Shown: positions 23,433-33,491 of the stretch, piece after piece | Numbering within the stretch: the stretch's first letter is position 1 | How the letters are laid out: every line of letters begins with the position of its first letter | Source of the DNA: JACRCT01 sp049841135 | Lineage (GTDB): Bacteria > Myxococcota > Myxococcia > Myxococcales > UBA5297 | DNA length: 64,000 nt | Direction: 5' to 3' | NCBI GenBank assembly: GCA_049841135.1 | Contig: JASGHK010000001.1 | Coordinates: 248,001-312,000 of the forward strand | Notes under the pieces: model-generated | What the model was told of the DNA's origin: nothing | The model's input: the letters and a program-made list of their open reading frames with translations, nothing else | Databases searched by the model: none | Position numbers and translations under genes: made by a program

Positions 23433-23460
23433 CTTCGAAGCATCGGGCCGACTCAGCCGG

Positions 23461-24093
23461 CTACTTCTTCTTGCCTTCCTTAGCCGGAGGGGTGGACCTG
23501 GCGGGCTCTTCCTTCTTCGCGGCAGGCGCGGCCTTGGTGTAGCCGGTCTTCTTCTCCGCGACTTCGACCCGGCCGATCAGGACGTCCTTGTCGTCGGGGT
23601 CGAGGGCGACGATGCCGTTGCGCAGCACGCCCAGGTCGATGCGGGCGACGTCCTTGGAGTTGGAGACGTCCTTGATGACCGGCAGGTCGCACACCTCGCG
23701 GACGAAGCGGTCGAAGTCGCTGCGGACCTCGGCGTAGAAGGAGCGGCACTCGTCGAGGCTGGCCTTGATGGAGTCGGCGGAGGAGCTGTAGAGCAGGTCC
23801 GGGTTCTTGCTGACGGCCTCGTCCAGCTTCTGCCAGCGGTCCTTGGCGGCGGTGAAGACCTCGGACATCTTCTGCATGCGCTCGCTCTCCGGGACTTCGG
23901 AGTCGCGCGACTGCATGAACTTGTCCTTGAGGTCCGAGCACTTGATGGACGCCACGTCCGCACCCTCGCTGCTGGCGCCTTCGCTCAGGGAGGACTCCAA
24001 ACGCTGATCGCTGCTCGGTCCGTACGCCCCGTGCGAACAGCCCGCGAGGGCGATTCCGCACACTGCGCCGAAGAAGAATTGGGTCGATCGCAT
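23461..24093 (-). CDS. Lipoprotein, unknown function
   Basis: A 210-residue lipoprotein with signal sequence and lipobox (MRSTQFFFGAVCGIALAGC). Mature part: Ser/Glu-rich spacer, then a helical domain with three Cys residues (SIKCSDLKDKF, LDECRSFYAEVR, VREVCDLPVI) and a beta-rich segment. The tail is Lys/Pro/Ala-rich (KKEEPARSTPPAKEGKKK). ATG 24093 has GGGGAG six bases upstream. No known family. It stands alone, with its own terminator and 99 bases of upstream spacer to the SDR gene. Confidence 0.7.
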   Translation of the reverse strand: MRSTQFFFGAVCGIALAGCSHGAYGPSSDQRLESSLSEGASSEGADVASIKCSDLKDKFMQSRDSEVPESERMQKMSEVFTAAKDRWQKLDEAVSKNPDLLYSSSADSIKASLDECRSFYAEVRSDFDRFVREVCDLPVIKDVSNSKDVARIDLGVLRNGIVALDPDDKDVLIGRVEVAEKKTGYTKAAPAAKKEEPARSTPPAKEGKKK

Positions 24094-24192
24094 CGGATGC
24101 TCCCCGGCTTTCAAGGCCTGGTTGCGCGGGTCGTGATGGCCCGGATCGTGAGGAAATACGCCGAGGTTTGTAGCGACAAGGCCGTTCGAATG

Positions 24193-25008
24193 TCAACCCG
24201 CCTGGGGGTCAGTCGGGGCGGGGACCACCTTGGACGTGGTCGCCGCCATCAGGCGGATCGCCAGGCGTCGCGGGAGGACCCGCCCCATCACCACCGAAGC
24301 GACGCGGTTGAGGGTTCCGGGAACCACCGTGGGGCCGTGGCCCAGGCCCTCCAGGGAGAGGCGCGCGACCTCTTCCGGGGCGAGCGTCCCGGGCGCGGGG
24401 CGCGTCGAGGCCTTCTGGAAGCCGGGCGTGAGGATGGCGCCGGCGCAGGAGGCCACCACGTCCACGCCGCGAGCCCTGAGCTCCTGCCAGAGCGCCTCGC
24501 CCAGGGTGACGTTGAACGCCTTGGAGGCGGAGTAGGTCGCCAGCGCCGCCGTTCCCTGCAGCCCCGCGAGCGAGGACATCAGCACGAGGCCGCCGCGCCC
24601 CCTCGAAGCCATCGGTGCGCCCAGCACGTGCGCGAAGACGACCGGGCCGCGGCAGTTGACGTCGACCGCCTTGAGCTTGTCGGCGAGCGGGACGTCCAGG
24701 AAGTTGCCGATGGGCGAGAAGGCGGCGTTGTAGACCCCCAGGCCAACCTCCAGCCCGGCGACGGCCGTCTCGAGCTTTGGGGCGAACTCGGAGGCGGCGA
24801 GGTCGGCGGCCAGGGTGCGCACCGCGACGCCGTGGCGGTCCTTGAGCGAAGCCGCGAGGGTGTCGAGCAGGTTTGCTCGCCGGGCGATGAGGACGAGGTT
24901 CAGCCCGCGCGCAGCCAGGGCGTGGGCGTAGGCCGCGCCCAGGCCTTCGGAGGCGCCGGCGACGACGGCCCAGGGGCCATAGCGGAGCTTGAAGTCGGAG
25001 TCGTTCAT
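24193..25008 (-). CDS. Short-chain dehydrogenase/reductase
   Basis: A 271-residue SDR. It has the nucleotide-binding GASEGLGAAYA (TGxxxGxG position), the NAG-equivalent VYNAAFSP, the catalytic Ser in LVLMSSLAGLQG, and Tyr/Lys in ATYSASKAFN. The C-terminal half has hydrophobic segments seen in estradiol 17-beta-dehydrogenase/3-ketoacyl-CoA-reductase-like SDRs. I start at MNDSDFKLRYGPWAVV (25008), giving the usual short leader before the first strand. Substrate not predictable. Intact. Confidence 0.85.
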   Translation of the reverse strand: MNDSDFKLRYGPWAVVAGASEGLGAAYAHALAARGLNLVLIARRANLLDTLAASLKDRHGVAVRTLAADLAASEFAPKLETAVAGLEVGLGVYNAAFSPIGNFLDVPLADKLKAVDVNCRGPVVFAHVLGAPMASRGRGGLVLMSSLAGLQGTAALATYSASKAFNVTLGEALWQELRARGVDVVASCAGAILTPGFQKASTRPAPGTLAPEEVARLSLEGLGHGPTVVPGTLNRVASVVMGRVLPRRLAIRLMAATTSKVVPAPTDPQAG

Positions 25009-25065
25009 GGACCGCTGCCTACCGAAGTGGCGGCAGCAGGTCAACGGCGTCAGTCCAGACTCAAA

Positions 25066-25947
25066 TCAGAAGGTGCCGACGAGCTGCAGCCCGTTTCCGG
25101 TCGGGGCCAGGGTCACGGTCGCGCCGGAGTCGGTCTTGAGGGTGGTCTTGCGGTGGAGGAAGGGGACGAGGAAGCCCGAAGCGCTGCCGCCGATCATCCC
25201 GATGAGGACGTCGGTCAAGTAGTGCTTGTCTGCGGCGATGCGGCTATAGGCCGAGAAGAGCGCCAGCGGCAGCCCGATTCCCCAGATGTAGGGCTCGGCG
25301 CGGTAGCCGCGCAGGTGGCAGACCGTACCGGCGGAGACGACGAGCGAGAAGGCCAGCGTGGTGTGACCCGAGTAGAAGGAGAGGTTGTTGTCGTCCGCGT
25401 GGTCGACCTTGGCCTTCTCGGATTCGGGGAGGGCGGCGACGAAGGGGCGCTCGCGGCCGAACGAGTACTTCACGACCTGGTTGACCATCGAGGCCATCGT
25501 CACCGCTTCGACGACCAGCAAGGCGTTGGTGGGGGTCTCGTCCAGGTGGCCGTCCGCGGCGCCAGCGAGGATGCCGCCGGCGATGGTGAGCACCGGGAGC
25601 ACGCCGTAGGTCATGACGTCGCTCGCCAGCGCAGCCGCTTTGGTGTTGTCCCAGCGAAGCGCGCCGCGGACCGAGTCGTCGAAGGCGTTGCGCTCACACC
25701 ACCGGCAGGTCGACGGAGCAAGATCCTTCTTGAGGACCTCGGTGCCGATCCAGCCGGCGCCGGTCAACACGACGATCGACGAGTCGACCACCCAGTCGGC
25801 CTGCAGGTCGCCTTCGCGATCCGAAGACTCTGTCGGAGAGGGAGCGGCGCGGCCGGCGGAGTCGGGTGCCAGAGACTGTGCGAGGGCCGGGGCAGTGGTC
25901 GTGAGAGCGGCCAGGAGCGCGAGCGTGCAAGAGGAGACGGGACGCAT
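25066..25947 (-). CDS. PAP2-superfamily phosphatase
   Basis: A 293-residue envelope enzyme with a signal peptide (CTLALLAALTTTAPALAQ) and multiple membrane helices. The three phosphatidic acid phosphatase motifs are KYSFGRERP (KxxxxxxRP), SFYSGHTT (PSGH variant with Tyr for Pro) and SRIAADKHYLTDV (SRxxxxxHxxxD). Catalytic His residues are in SGH and KHY. It probably dephosphorylates a lipid phosphate (undecaprenyl pyrophosphate or phosphatidate). It ends 57 bases before the SDR start on the same strand and could be co-transcribed with it. Confidence 0.85.
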   Translation of the reverse strand: MRPVSSCTLALLAALTTTAPALAQSLAPDSAGRAAPSPTESSDREGDLQADWVVDSSIVVLTGAGWIGTEVLKKDLAPSTCRWCERNAFDDSVRGALRWDNTKAAALASDVMTYGVLPVLTIAGGILAGAADGHLDETPTNALLVVEAVTMASMVNQVVKYSFGRERPFVAALPESEKAKVDHADDNNLSFYSGHTTLAFSLVVSAGTVCHLRGYRAEPYIWGIGLPLALFSAYSRIAADKHYLTDVLIGMIGGSASGFLVPFLHRKTTLKTDSGATVTLAPTGNGLQLVGTF

Positions 25948-26073
25948 GCGCAGGACAATAGCCGCCTCCGGGCGTTGGGTCGAAGTCCGCGCAAGCCGGG
26001 CGGAAATCGCTGCCGGGCCGCGTTAGTATTCCGCGCCTCGACGTACCGCACGCCGAGGAGGGGAGGGCCGCAC

Positions 26074-27403
26074 ATGCCGAACCTGGTGGTGGTGGGAGCG
26101 CAGTGGGGCGATGAAGGCAAGGGGAAGATCGTCGACGTGCTGTCCGAGCGCTCGGATGTGGTCGTGCGCTACCAGGGCGGGCCCAACGCAGGGCACACCG
26201 TCGTCGTCGGCGGCAAGAAGACGGTCCTGCACCTGCTGCCGAGCGGGATGCTCCACGCCGGCAAGACCTGCGTCATCGGCAACGGCGTGGTGCTCGACCC
26301 CAAGGTGCTGCTGCAGGAGATGGGGGAGCTGAAAGCGCAGGGCTTCTTCGCCGACGATTCGCAGCTGCTGATCAGCGAGAACGCGCACGTCATCATGCCT
26401 TGGCACCGGCTGCTCGACTCCTTCCGGGAGAAAGCGAGTGCAGGCAAGGCCATCGGCACCACCGGACGTGGCATCGGGCCCGCGTACGAGGACAAGGCGG
26501 CGCGCCGCGGGATCCGCGTCCGAGACCTCATCCGGCCCGAGAAGCTGGGGCGCCTGGTGAGCGACCGGCTCCCGGCCGCCGTGGCCGAGCTGGCGATGCT
26601 GGCCAAGCAGCTCGAGGTCCAGGCGCCGGAGGTGCAGGCGACTCCGGTCATCGACGAGTACACGGCGCTCGGGCAGCAGATTGCCCGCTATGTCCGCGAC
26701 GGCTCGCTCTTCCTCTTTGAGAGCGTCCGCGCAGGCAAGACCCTCCTCTTCGAGGGCGCGCAGGGCACGCTGCTCGATGTCGACCACGGGACCTATCCGT
26801 TCGTCACCAGCTCCAACTCCGTTGCGGGCGGAGCGGCGGTGGGCGCAGGGGTTGGGCCGAACGCCATCCATGCGGTCGCGGGCGCAGCCAAGGCCTACAC
26901 GACCCGAGTGGGGGCTGGGCCTTTCCCCACCGAGCTGAGCGACGCCACCGGAGAGCGGCTCCGCCAAGTCGGGCACGAATTCGGCGCGACGACGGGCCGA
27001 CCGCGGCGCTGTGGCTGGCTGGACCTCGTGGCCCTTCGCTACGCGGTCCGCGTCAACGGACTCGACTCCCTGATGATCACCAAGATGGACGTGCTCGGAG
27101 GGCTGCCGACGTTGAAGGTCGCGGTGGCCTACGAGAATCGGCGGCAAGAAGATCGAAGAGTTCCCGGGGGATATCGAGGACTTGCAGTCCGCCATCCCCA
27201 TCTACGAAGAGCTGCCCGGCTGGACCGAGGACCTCTCGGCAGTCACCTCGTTGGAACGTCTGCCGAAGGCTGCGCGGAGCTACCTCGATCGAATCGAGCG
27301 CCACTGCCAGGTGTCCATCTCGTGTGTGAGTGTGGGCGCCGAGCGGTCTCAGACCTTCTTCGTCTCGGACCCGTTTTCACCACGGCGTTTCACGAAGGGT
27401 TGA
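26074..27403 (+). CDS. purA: Adenylosuccinate synthetase, +1 shift near 3' end
   Basis: PurA catalyses IMP + Asp + GTP to adenylosuccinate, the first committed step to AMP. ATG 26074 gives MPNLVVVGAQWGDEGKGKIVD with the P-loop-like GDEGKGK; further hallmarks are GPNAGHTVV, IGTTGRGIGPAYEDK, FEGAQGTLLDVDHGTYPFVT and TGRPRRCGWLD. The frame is lost at 27136-27137: GAGAATCGG in place of GAGATCGG. It resumes one base later as IGGKKIEEFPGDIEDLQ, finishing with the normal LPGWTEDL and RIERHCQVSISCVSVGAERSQT. Corrected length 442 residues. The gene is essential in most bacteria, so the shift is unlikely to be a real inactivation. Confidence 0.93.
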
Positions 27404-27497
27404 CTCTTTGCCCCGAGTGGGTAGGAAACTGTACGACCCGGCCGAAAGACGGAGCGATTGCCCCGCCTTCCGATAGAGAGAGACAAGGAGCTAGACC

Positions 27498-29040
27498 GTG
27501 CCTTCCGTCGCCCTGTTGCTCGCATTTGCGCTCACGGCCACGCCGCCTCTTCCCCAGGCGGTGCAGGAGAAGGAGCGTGGAGATCGCCTGGCCGCCAATG
27601 GCGACTCGGCTGGCGCGCGCGACGCCTACCAGAACGCCGTGAAGCTCTCGCCCGGGTATGCCGCGGCCCTCAACGAGCTGGGCATCTTGCTCGTCGGCGA
27701 GACCAAGCTGCCGGAGGCCGTCGAGTTCTTCCAGAAGGCCATCGCCAATGACCCTGGCTTCGCGCTCGCCCAGAACAACCTGGGCTTCACGCTGCGGAAG
27801 CTGACGCGGTACTCGGAGGCCATCACCGCCTACAAGGCCTACGTCGGTCTCGAGCCCAACGATCCTGCCGGCTACTTCGGCCTGGGCGAGTCCTACAAGG
27901 GCGCGGGCGACAAGGCCAACGCCCTCGCGACCTACGAAAAGTGCCTGCAGGTCGCCAAGGCGGCCAACAATCAGAAGTTCGAAACCAAGGCTGACGCCGC
28001 CGCGGCTCCGCTGCGCAAGGAGGCTCGGGGTCGCCGCCCAGCCTGCGGCACAACCGGCCGCCCAGCCTGCGGCACAACCGGCCGCTCAGCCTGCGGCGCA
28101 GCCGGCCGCCCAGCCTGCGGCGCAGCCGGCCGCCCAGCCTGCGGCGCAGCCGGCCGCCCAGCCCGCTCCCGCCAGCTCCGACAAGGTGGCAGCCGCCAAG
28201 CTCAAAGTGGAAGAGGGACTCAAGGCGCGCAAGGAAGGTCGCCTGCGCGACGCGCTGTTCGCGCTCCAAGACGCCACCACGGTGGACCCCAACAACGTCC
28301 AGGCCGTCTTCGAGCTCGGCGTCGCCTACGCCATGCTCAACTACTTCCCCCAGGCCATCGAGCGCTGGCAGCGCGTGCTGACGATGAACGTGGATGACGG
28401 CACCAAGGCAGCCGCCCAGCAGAACATCGACAAGGCCAAGGCCAAGATGGGCGTCACGGCCCAGCCGGCCTCGCAGCCTGCAGCCGCTCAACCTGCTGCC
28501 CAGCCCGCGGCACAGCCCGCCCAGGCCCCAACGACCACTGCCCAGCCTGCGGCGCAGCCGGCCTCTCAGCCTACGACTCAGCCGGCCGCCCAGCCTGCTG
28601 CTCAGCCGGCGGCCGCTGCTCAGCCGGCAGCGCAACCTGCCGCTGAGCCAGGTAAGCCTCTCCCGCTGACTCCAGAGGCCCAGCAGGCCTACAACAACGG
28701 CGTCCAGCTCTATGGCCAGCAGCGCTATCAGGACGCTCTCAAGGAGTTTGAGCGCGCCATCCTCGCCAAGCCGGACTTCGCCCAGGCCTTCGCCGCTCGG
28801 GGGAGCGCCTACTTCGCCATGCGCGATTACGTCCGGGCGCTCAACGACTACGGTCAGGCGATGCGTCTGGACCGGGCGATGGCCTCTCCGCTGTTCGGGG
28901 TGGCCGAGAGCTACAACGCCCTGGGCCGCAAGGCCGATGCAGTGCCGTACTACCAGGCCTACATGATGTCCCGCGCGCCGGATGCCCAGCAGAACCTGCA
29001 GGAGATCGCCAAGCAGCGGATGGCGGAGATCAATCGGTAG
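27498..29040 (+). CDS. TPR protein with long Ala-Ala-Gln-Pro linkers, +1 shift inside
   Basis: An exported or envelope TPR protein, about 513 residues after discounting one base. GTG 27498 has AAGGAG seven bases upstream. N-terminal signal-like segment, TPR units 1-4 (for example ALNELGILLVGETKLPEAVE and PNDPAGYFGLGESYKGAGDK), and a long (AAQP)n linker from about 28033. A second TPR block follows (LFALQDATTVDPNNVQAVFE), then another AAQP-type linker (about 28465-28650) and a third TPR block at the end. The frame changes at 28022-28023 (GAGGCTC, simplest true GAGCTC); read without the correction the linker becomes an implausible Cys/Gly/Arg repeat. TPRs here would bind partner proteins; which ones is unknown. 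Confidence 0.8.
28033..28170 (+). repeat. In-gene repeat coding (AAQP)n
   Basis: Tandem 12-base units GCCGCCCAGCCTGCGGCGCA-type encode Ala-Ala-Gln-Pro about eleven times between two TPR blocks. A second, more diverged AAQP/ASQP stretch lies at about 28465-28650 in the same gene. Such repeats are prone to length change and to recombination. Confidence 0.8.
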
Positions 29041-29047
29041 CCGATTC

Positions 29048-29893
29048 TCAGCGCGCCAGCATCCAGACCGCGGCGGTGAGCAGCGCACCGACTGCGGACG
29101 CGCCACCCACCAGTGCCACCTCCTTCACCGGCAGCCTCCGCGCCTTCTTGGCGGGAGGCTGCTGGTTCATGGGGGCAACCGTCGCCATGGCCACCGGTGA
29201 CGTCAGCGCTGCCGCAGCGGGTGTGGAAGGTCGCTCGAGCTGGGCGTCGAAGAGCAGCTCGGTCTCTCCGATGCGGATGACCTCGCCGCCGAAGAGCCGG
29301 AGCGCACCTTCGACTTGCTTGCCGTCGACGAAGAGCCCGTTGGCGCTGGCCAGGTGCTCGAGGGTCGCGGCGCCGTCTTTCAGGGTGAGCTTGGCGTGGG
29401 TCCGGGAGGCGAGGGCGTCGCGGACGCGGGCGGCGGTGCCTTCGCCCCGGCCCATGAACGTCGCTTCGTCCAGCAGCGTGAGCCGGTTGCCACAGTCGCG
29501 ACCGTTGAGCCAGACCAGCGAGGGCAGGGGCGAGATGGGCGCGACACCGCCACTGCCCAGGACGCCACGGGCGAGGGCGGCGGTGCCTTGGTCCATGGGG
29601 CTGACCGGAATGGACTCCATCTCGACGCGAAGCTGGCTGCCGTGGAGCTCCAGGATTTGACCAGGACGCAGGAGCCAGCGCTCGTGGAGCTCGAGCACGC
29701 GGCCAGCGAGCGTGCAGCCCGGGACCTTGGCGGCGACGATGGTGGTGTCCATCGCGACGTCGAACTCCATGAGCTTTCCGGGTGCGCCATCGAGCTTGAT
29801 GGTGTCGTGGGGTGACCCGCCTGCCGTGTGGAGCCCGAGCGGCAGGACGATGGGCTCCTCGACACCCTGGACCTTCAATAAGAGCGTGGTCAT
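29048..29893 (-). CDS. FHA-domain protein with C-terminal membrane anchor
   Basis: 281 residues, start ATG 29893. The N-terminal part has two beta-rich segments, the second an FHA-like domain: LVWLNGRDCGNRLTLLDEAT, GRGEGTAARVRD, SRTHAKLTLKDGAATLEHLA, SANGLFVDGK and GGEVIRIGETELLF. These cover the G-R, S-x-x-H and N-G positions, although the first Arg is followed by Gly-Glu-Gly. A Pro/Ala linker and a C-terminal helix (EVALVGGASAVGALLTAAVWML) anchor it. FHA domains read phosphothreonine, and myxobacteria have many Ser/Thr kinases. It is convergent with the upstream TPR gene, the stops being seven bases apart. Confidence 0.78.
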   Translation of the reverse strand: MTTLLLKVQGVEEPIVLPLGLHTAGGSPHDTIKLDGAPGKLMEFDVAMDTTIVAAKVPGCTLAGRVLELHERWLLRPGQILELHGSQLRVEMESIPVSPMDQGTAALARGVLGSGGVAPISPLPSLVWLNGRDCGNRLTLLDEATFMGRGEGTAARVRDALASRTHAKLTLKDGAATLEHLASANGLFVDGKQVEGALRLFGGEVIRIGETELLFDAQLERPSTPAAAALTSPVAMATVAPMNQQPPAKKARRLPVKEVALVGGASAVGALLTAAVWMLAR

Positions 29894-30013
29894 GGGGCGC
29901 GCACTTTGAAAGAGGCGTGCCGGCCCGAAATCTGCGAAAACAGGCCCGTTCAGCTGACCCGAGCGTTCTGGGCCGGGACGAAGCCGTTCCAGAACGAGCC
30001 CGGCGGAGGACCG

Positions 30014-31237
30014 ATGTCCGCAACGAGATTCCTGGCTCTTTCCGCATTCTTGACCCTCGTGGCCTCCTGCCGTGACCCCTCGGTGGGCCCGCCTCCCCGC
30101 AAGCTCGCCGGGGACCAGGCCCAGGCCGTCGCTTCCCATGTCCTCAAGAGCGCGCCGAGCCCCAAGGTCGCGGCCGCAGCGACGCTGGGTGGCGGCAAGA
30201 TCCGCTTCCTGGGCTCCGACTTCCGGCCGGACCCGGTGGGCCGCGGCCAGAGCCTGCGGATCACTCACTACTTCGAGTCGATCGCGCTGGTGGACAAGAA
30301 CTGGAAGATGTTCGTCCACGTCGAGGGCGCCAACCGGGGCGGCATCCTGGTCAACGCCGACCACGTTCCGGTCGACAACCTCTACCCGACCGACAAGTGG
30401 CAGCCGGGACAGTTCATCGAGGACAGCTACACCATCACCGTCCCGGAGAACGCGCCCGACGAGATGGCGGTGTTCATCGGCTTCTACCGCTTCGACGACC
30501 GGCTCCCCGTCGACAACCGCAGCGACCACGACGGCGGCAACCGCATCCCGGCCTTCAAGTTCAAGGTCGGCGGCGAGGGCCCGAGCTTGCCGACCTACAA
30601 AGCGCCCAAGCGCACCGGAGACATCGTGATCGACGGCGCGCTCGACGATTCGGGCTGGAAGAGCGTGCCCTCCACTGGCGCCTTCGTGCGCACCAACGAC
30701 GGCGGCGCGCCCCGCTTCCGCACCGACGCCAGGCTCACCTGGGACGACGAGTTCCTCTACGTCGCCTTCAACGCCGAGGACGAGGATGTCTGGGCCAAGG
30801 CCGACAAGAAGGACGACCCCATCTACCAGGAGGAAGTGGTGGAGATCTTCATCGACGCCGACGGCGACGGGAAGACCTACGACGAGCTCGAGCTGTCGCC
30901 CAAGAACGTCCCGTTCGACGCCTACTTCCCGGCCCGGCGGCAGGGGATGGATCTCGCCTGGGACTCGCAGATGACCACCGCGGTGAAGATCGCCGGCACG
31001 CTCAACGACCCCTCCGACAAGGACCGCGGCTGGACGGCGGAGATGAAGATCCCCGTGAAGAACCTCGCCTCGGTGCCGCGCTGGCCGCCCCAGGCCGGCG
31101 ACAAGTGGCGCTTCAACCTGTACCGGCTCGAGTGGTGGGACGGGCGCAAGAACAACGAGGGGTCCGCCTTCTCGCCGCCGCTCGTGGGCGACTTCCATCA
31201 CCTGCCGCGGTTCGGCACCCTGGAGTTCGCTCCGTAG
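30014..31237 (+). CDS. Lipoprotein with CBM9/DOMON-like carbohydrate-binding domain
   Basis: A 407-residue lipoprotein (lipobox FLTLVASC). ATG 30014 follows GGAGGA. The N-terminal beta domain (FLGSDFRPDPVGRGQSLRIT... KNWKMFVHVEG) is followed by a CBM9-type domain. That domain runs from KRTGDIVIDGALDDSGWKSV through ARLTWDDEFLYVAFNAEDED, EEVVEIFIDADGDGKTYDE, and ends WRFNLYRLEWWDG...FHHLPRFGTLEF, the usual closing motif. CBM9-like domains bind sugars or act in heme/quinone redox proteins (DOMON). It is surface-exposed on inference. Divergent from the FHA gene. Confidence 0.78.
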   Translation: MSATRFLALSAFLTLVASCRDPSVGPPPRKLAGDQAQAVASHVLKSAPSPKVAAAATLGGGKIRFLGSDFRPDPVGRGQSLRITHYFESIALVDKNWKMFVHVEGANRGGILVNADHVPVDNLYPTDKWQPGQFIEDSYTITVPENAPDEMAVFIGFYRFDDRLPVDNRSDHDGGNRIPAFKFKVGGEGPSLPTYKAPKRTGDIVIDGALDDSGWKSVPSTGAFVRTNDGGAPRFRTDARLTWDDEFLYVAFNAEDEDVWAKADKKDDPIYQEEVVEIFIDADGDGKTYDELELSPKNVPFDAYFPARRQGMDLAWDSQMTTAVKIAGTLNDPSDKDRGWTAEMKIPVKNLASVPRWPPQAGDKWRFNLYRLEWWDGRKNNEGSAFSPPLVGDFHHLPRFGTLEFAP

Positions 31238-31342
31238 CGGCCGCTGGACCGGGGACGTCGAAGGGTTCGGGGCAACGGGGCCCTCCTCGGCCGAGCCCTC
31301 GCTCGCCTAGACTGGCGCCTCCTTCCGAGGGGAACCGGAACC

Positions 31343-33491
31343 ATGAAAAGACTGATCGCACTCGGGCTCGCCTGCCTCGTCGTCTCCGGCTGCGGAGAGC
31401 TGGGAAAGAGGCTGGAGGCTGCCAAGAAGCGCAGCGAGGCCGCAGCCAAGCGCCTGGAGACCGCACGCCAGAAACGCTCCGAGCTGGAGGGCGAGGCCGG
31501 GGCGCTCCGGCAGAGGCTGGATGCCGCCGCGGTGCGGCAACAGGAGAAGCGCCTGGAGCTGCAGCGCACCCTGGCCGCCGCCCACTTCCTCAAGACAGCC
31601 TCGTCGGACCCGATCCTGCTGCCGACCTGGGAGACCGCCAACGCCGCGGCCGCCGTGAGCTTCGAGGCAGCCGTCGCCGCCAAGGACACCAGCCGCATCG
31701 GCCGCATCGTCGCCGAGGCCACCGCCCAGCGCCGCCCCTGTGTCGGCACTCCCGAGGCCGACGGCCCTCCGAGCTGCGACCCGGAGCCCTATCTCGAGAA
31801 CTGTGAGGCCCGGCCGCAGCTGCGCGAGGTGCCGCCGAGCTGGAAATGCGATCCGCCCATCCTCAAGGCCGCGGGGCTTCCGCCGGTGGTCCTGTGCACC
31901 GCGAAGGTGGAGCACCCCGCCTCGACCGAGCTGGAGCGGTCGCCCTGGGCCGACCGCGAGCTCGCCACCGAGGTGACCCTCCTGCGGACGGTCTTCCTCC
32001 ACGACAGCCAGCTCCTCGTCGCCGACTACCCCGACGGCGACCTCGATTTGTACTTCCCGCGCGACGTCGAGGGGCTGACGGCGTGCCGCACGAGCAACGC
32101 CCACAGCACCTGCACCCACCAGTGCGAGGTCGACTTCGGCCGGTGGCAGAACCCGTGCGCTCCGCAGTACGGCGACGGCGAAGGCCACGACGACGGGCCG
32201 GACGGCTACGAGCCGGAGAACGAGGACAAAGCGGTGCGCACCGCCCGCCTGGAGGCGGAGCGCGCCGAGGCCGAGGCGCGCGAGGCGGAGCAGCGCGCGG
32301 TGGACGCCCGCCAGGAGGTGAAGTACCAGGAGTGCCTCGCCAACTGCGAGCCGCAGGTTCCCCGCGAGGGCTACCCGGAGTCGAACCCCGAGCTCGACAC
32401 GTCCGGAGAGAAGGTCGAGCCTCCCGCGGTCGCCGACCGGGTGGAGCAGCGGCTCAAGTTCGTGCGATCGCCGGCACCGGGCGTCCTCCTGGTCGAGAAG
32501 GACGTCGTCGAGCTCATGGGAACCCGCCCGCTCGACGTGGCCACTTCGACGCTGATCCTGCGCATCGCGGCCCTCTCCGAGCTTCCAGCAAGGTGGCTCC
32601 GCGAGCAAGGGTGGCCTGGAGAAGCTCGTGCTCGTGGCGGAGATGCAGGACTCGCGCGCCGGGGACGTCGCCAAGAAGCTGAGCATCACTTCGCAGCCCG
32701 CGACGGGATCGATGCTCGTCAGCGCCAAGCTCGCCGCCGGGGACGTCCTCGCCGGGGTCCAGGCCGATGGCACGCCCGCGGCCTTCGTGCTCTCGAGTCA
32801 GAAGGGGACGCCTCCGATTGCGCCGCTCGAGCGGGCCACGCTCTGCTCGGCCGCCGCGGAGAAGCCCGCCGATCTGGGCGCAGCGGCGCCAGGACTGCTC
32901 TCGGCCTGCGAGCGTGCGGCCAAGGCAGACGCGGAGGAGGTCTCGCTGCGCTCCGCGCTCGCGGCCGTCGAGAACGGCGAGGCGCTCAAGGTCTGGAAGG
33001 CGGGCTTCGACACCGCCTCGGCGAGCCTCTTCACCGCGGCCCAGAAGAGCAAGCTCCAAGCCGACTTCAGCAAGAGGAAGGCCGAGCTGGGCAAGGCCGA
33101 GTCCGAGCAGCTCAAGGCCAGGCTCGCCTCGCTCGAGTTCAAGGACGCCAAGGAGTTCAAGGCGAGTGTGGACGGGTCGTTCGTGCTCGATGCGGGCCAG
33201 AAGCGGGAGCTCAACGACGCGTTCGGCAAGCGCAAGCCGGCGCTCGCCAAGGCGCAGGTCGACGCGCTCCTCGCTCAGCTCGCGGCTGCCGAGGACCGCG
33301 CTTCGCTCGACCAGGTGAAGGGGGACCAGGAGGCCAGCGTGCTCCTGCTCACCTCGGACAAGTCCAAGGTGGAGAAAACCTGGGAGAAGCGAAAAGCGGA
33401 GCTCAAGAAGGCCTGCAAGCTCGACGGCGCCGATGCGTGTCCGCCTCCTCCATCACCGGCTGCGGCGGCGGACGCGGGAGGTGCACCATGA
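31343..33491 (+). CDS. Coiled-coil lipoprotein A, +1 shift inside
   Basis: About 715 residues after discounting one base. A signal/lipobox (LACLVVSGC) leads to a coiled coil (about 20-85, LEAAKKRSEAAAKRLET). A Cys-rich central domain has roughly a dozen Cys (PSCDPEPYLENCEAR, STCTHQCEVDF). A second coiled coil (RLEAERAEAEAREAEQRAV) follows, and the C-terminus carries three similar about 45-residue helical units with the echo KSKLQADFSKRKAEL / QKRELNDAFGKRKPAL / KSKVEKTWEKRKAEL. The frame changes at 32583-32584 (GAGCTTC, simplest true GAGCTC). Its stop overlaps the next gene by ATGA. The two genes share architecture and are probably tandem paralogues. Function unknown. Confidence 0.72.

Noticed and set aside
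23338..27642. Very long open frame on the + strand through several genes
   Set aside because: It runs antisense to the lipoprotein, SDR and PAP2 genes and only overlaps the true purA frame by chance; the real purA start is at 26074.
28020..28180. Cys/Gly/Arg-rich repeat protein from the uncorrected frame
   Set aside because: The alternative frame gives an orderly AAQP linker and rejoins TPR sequence.
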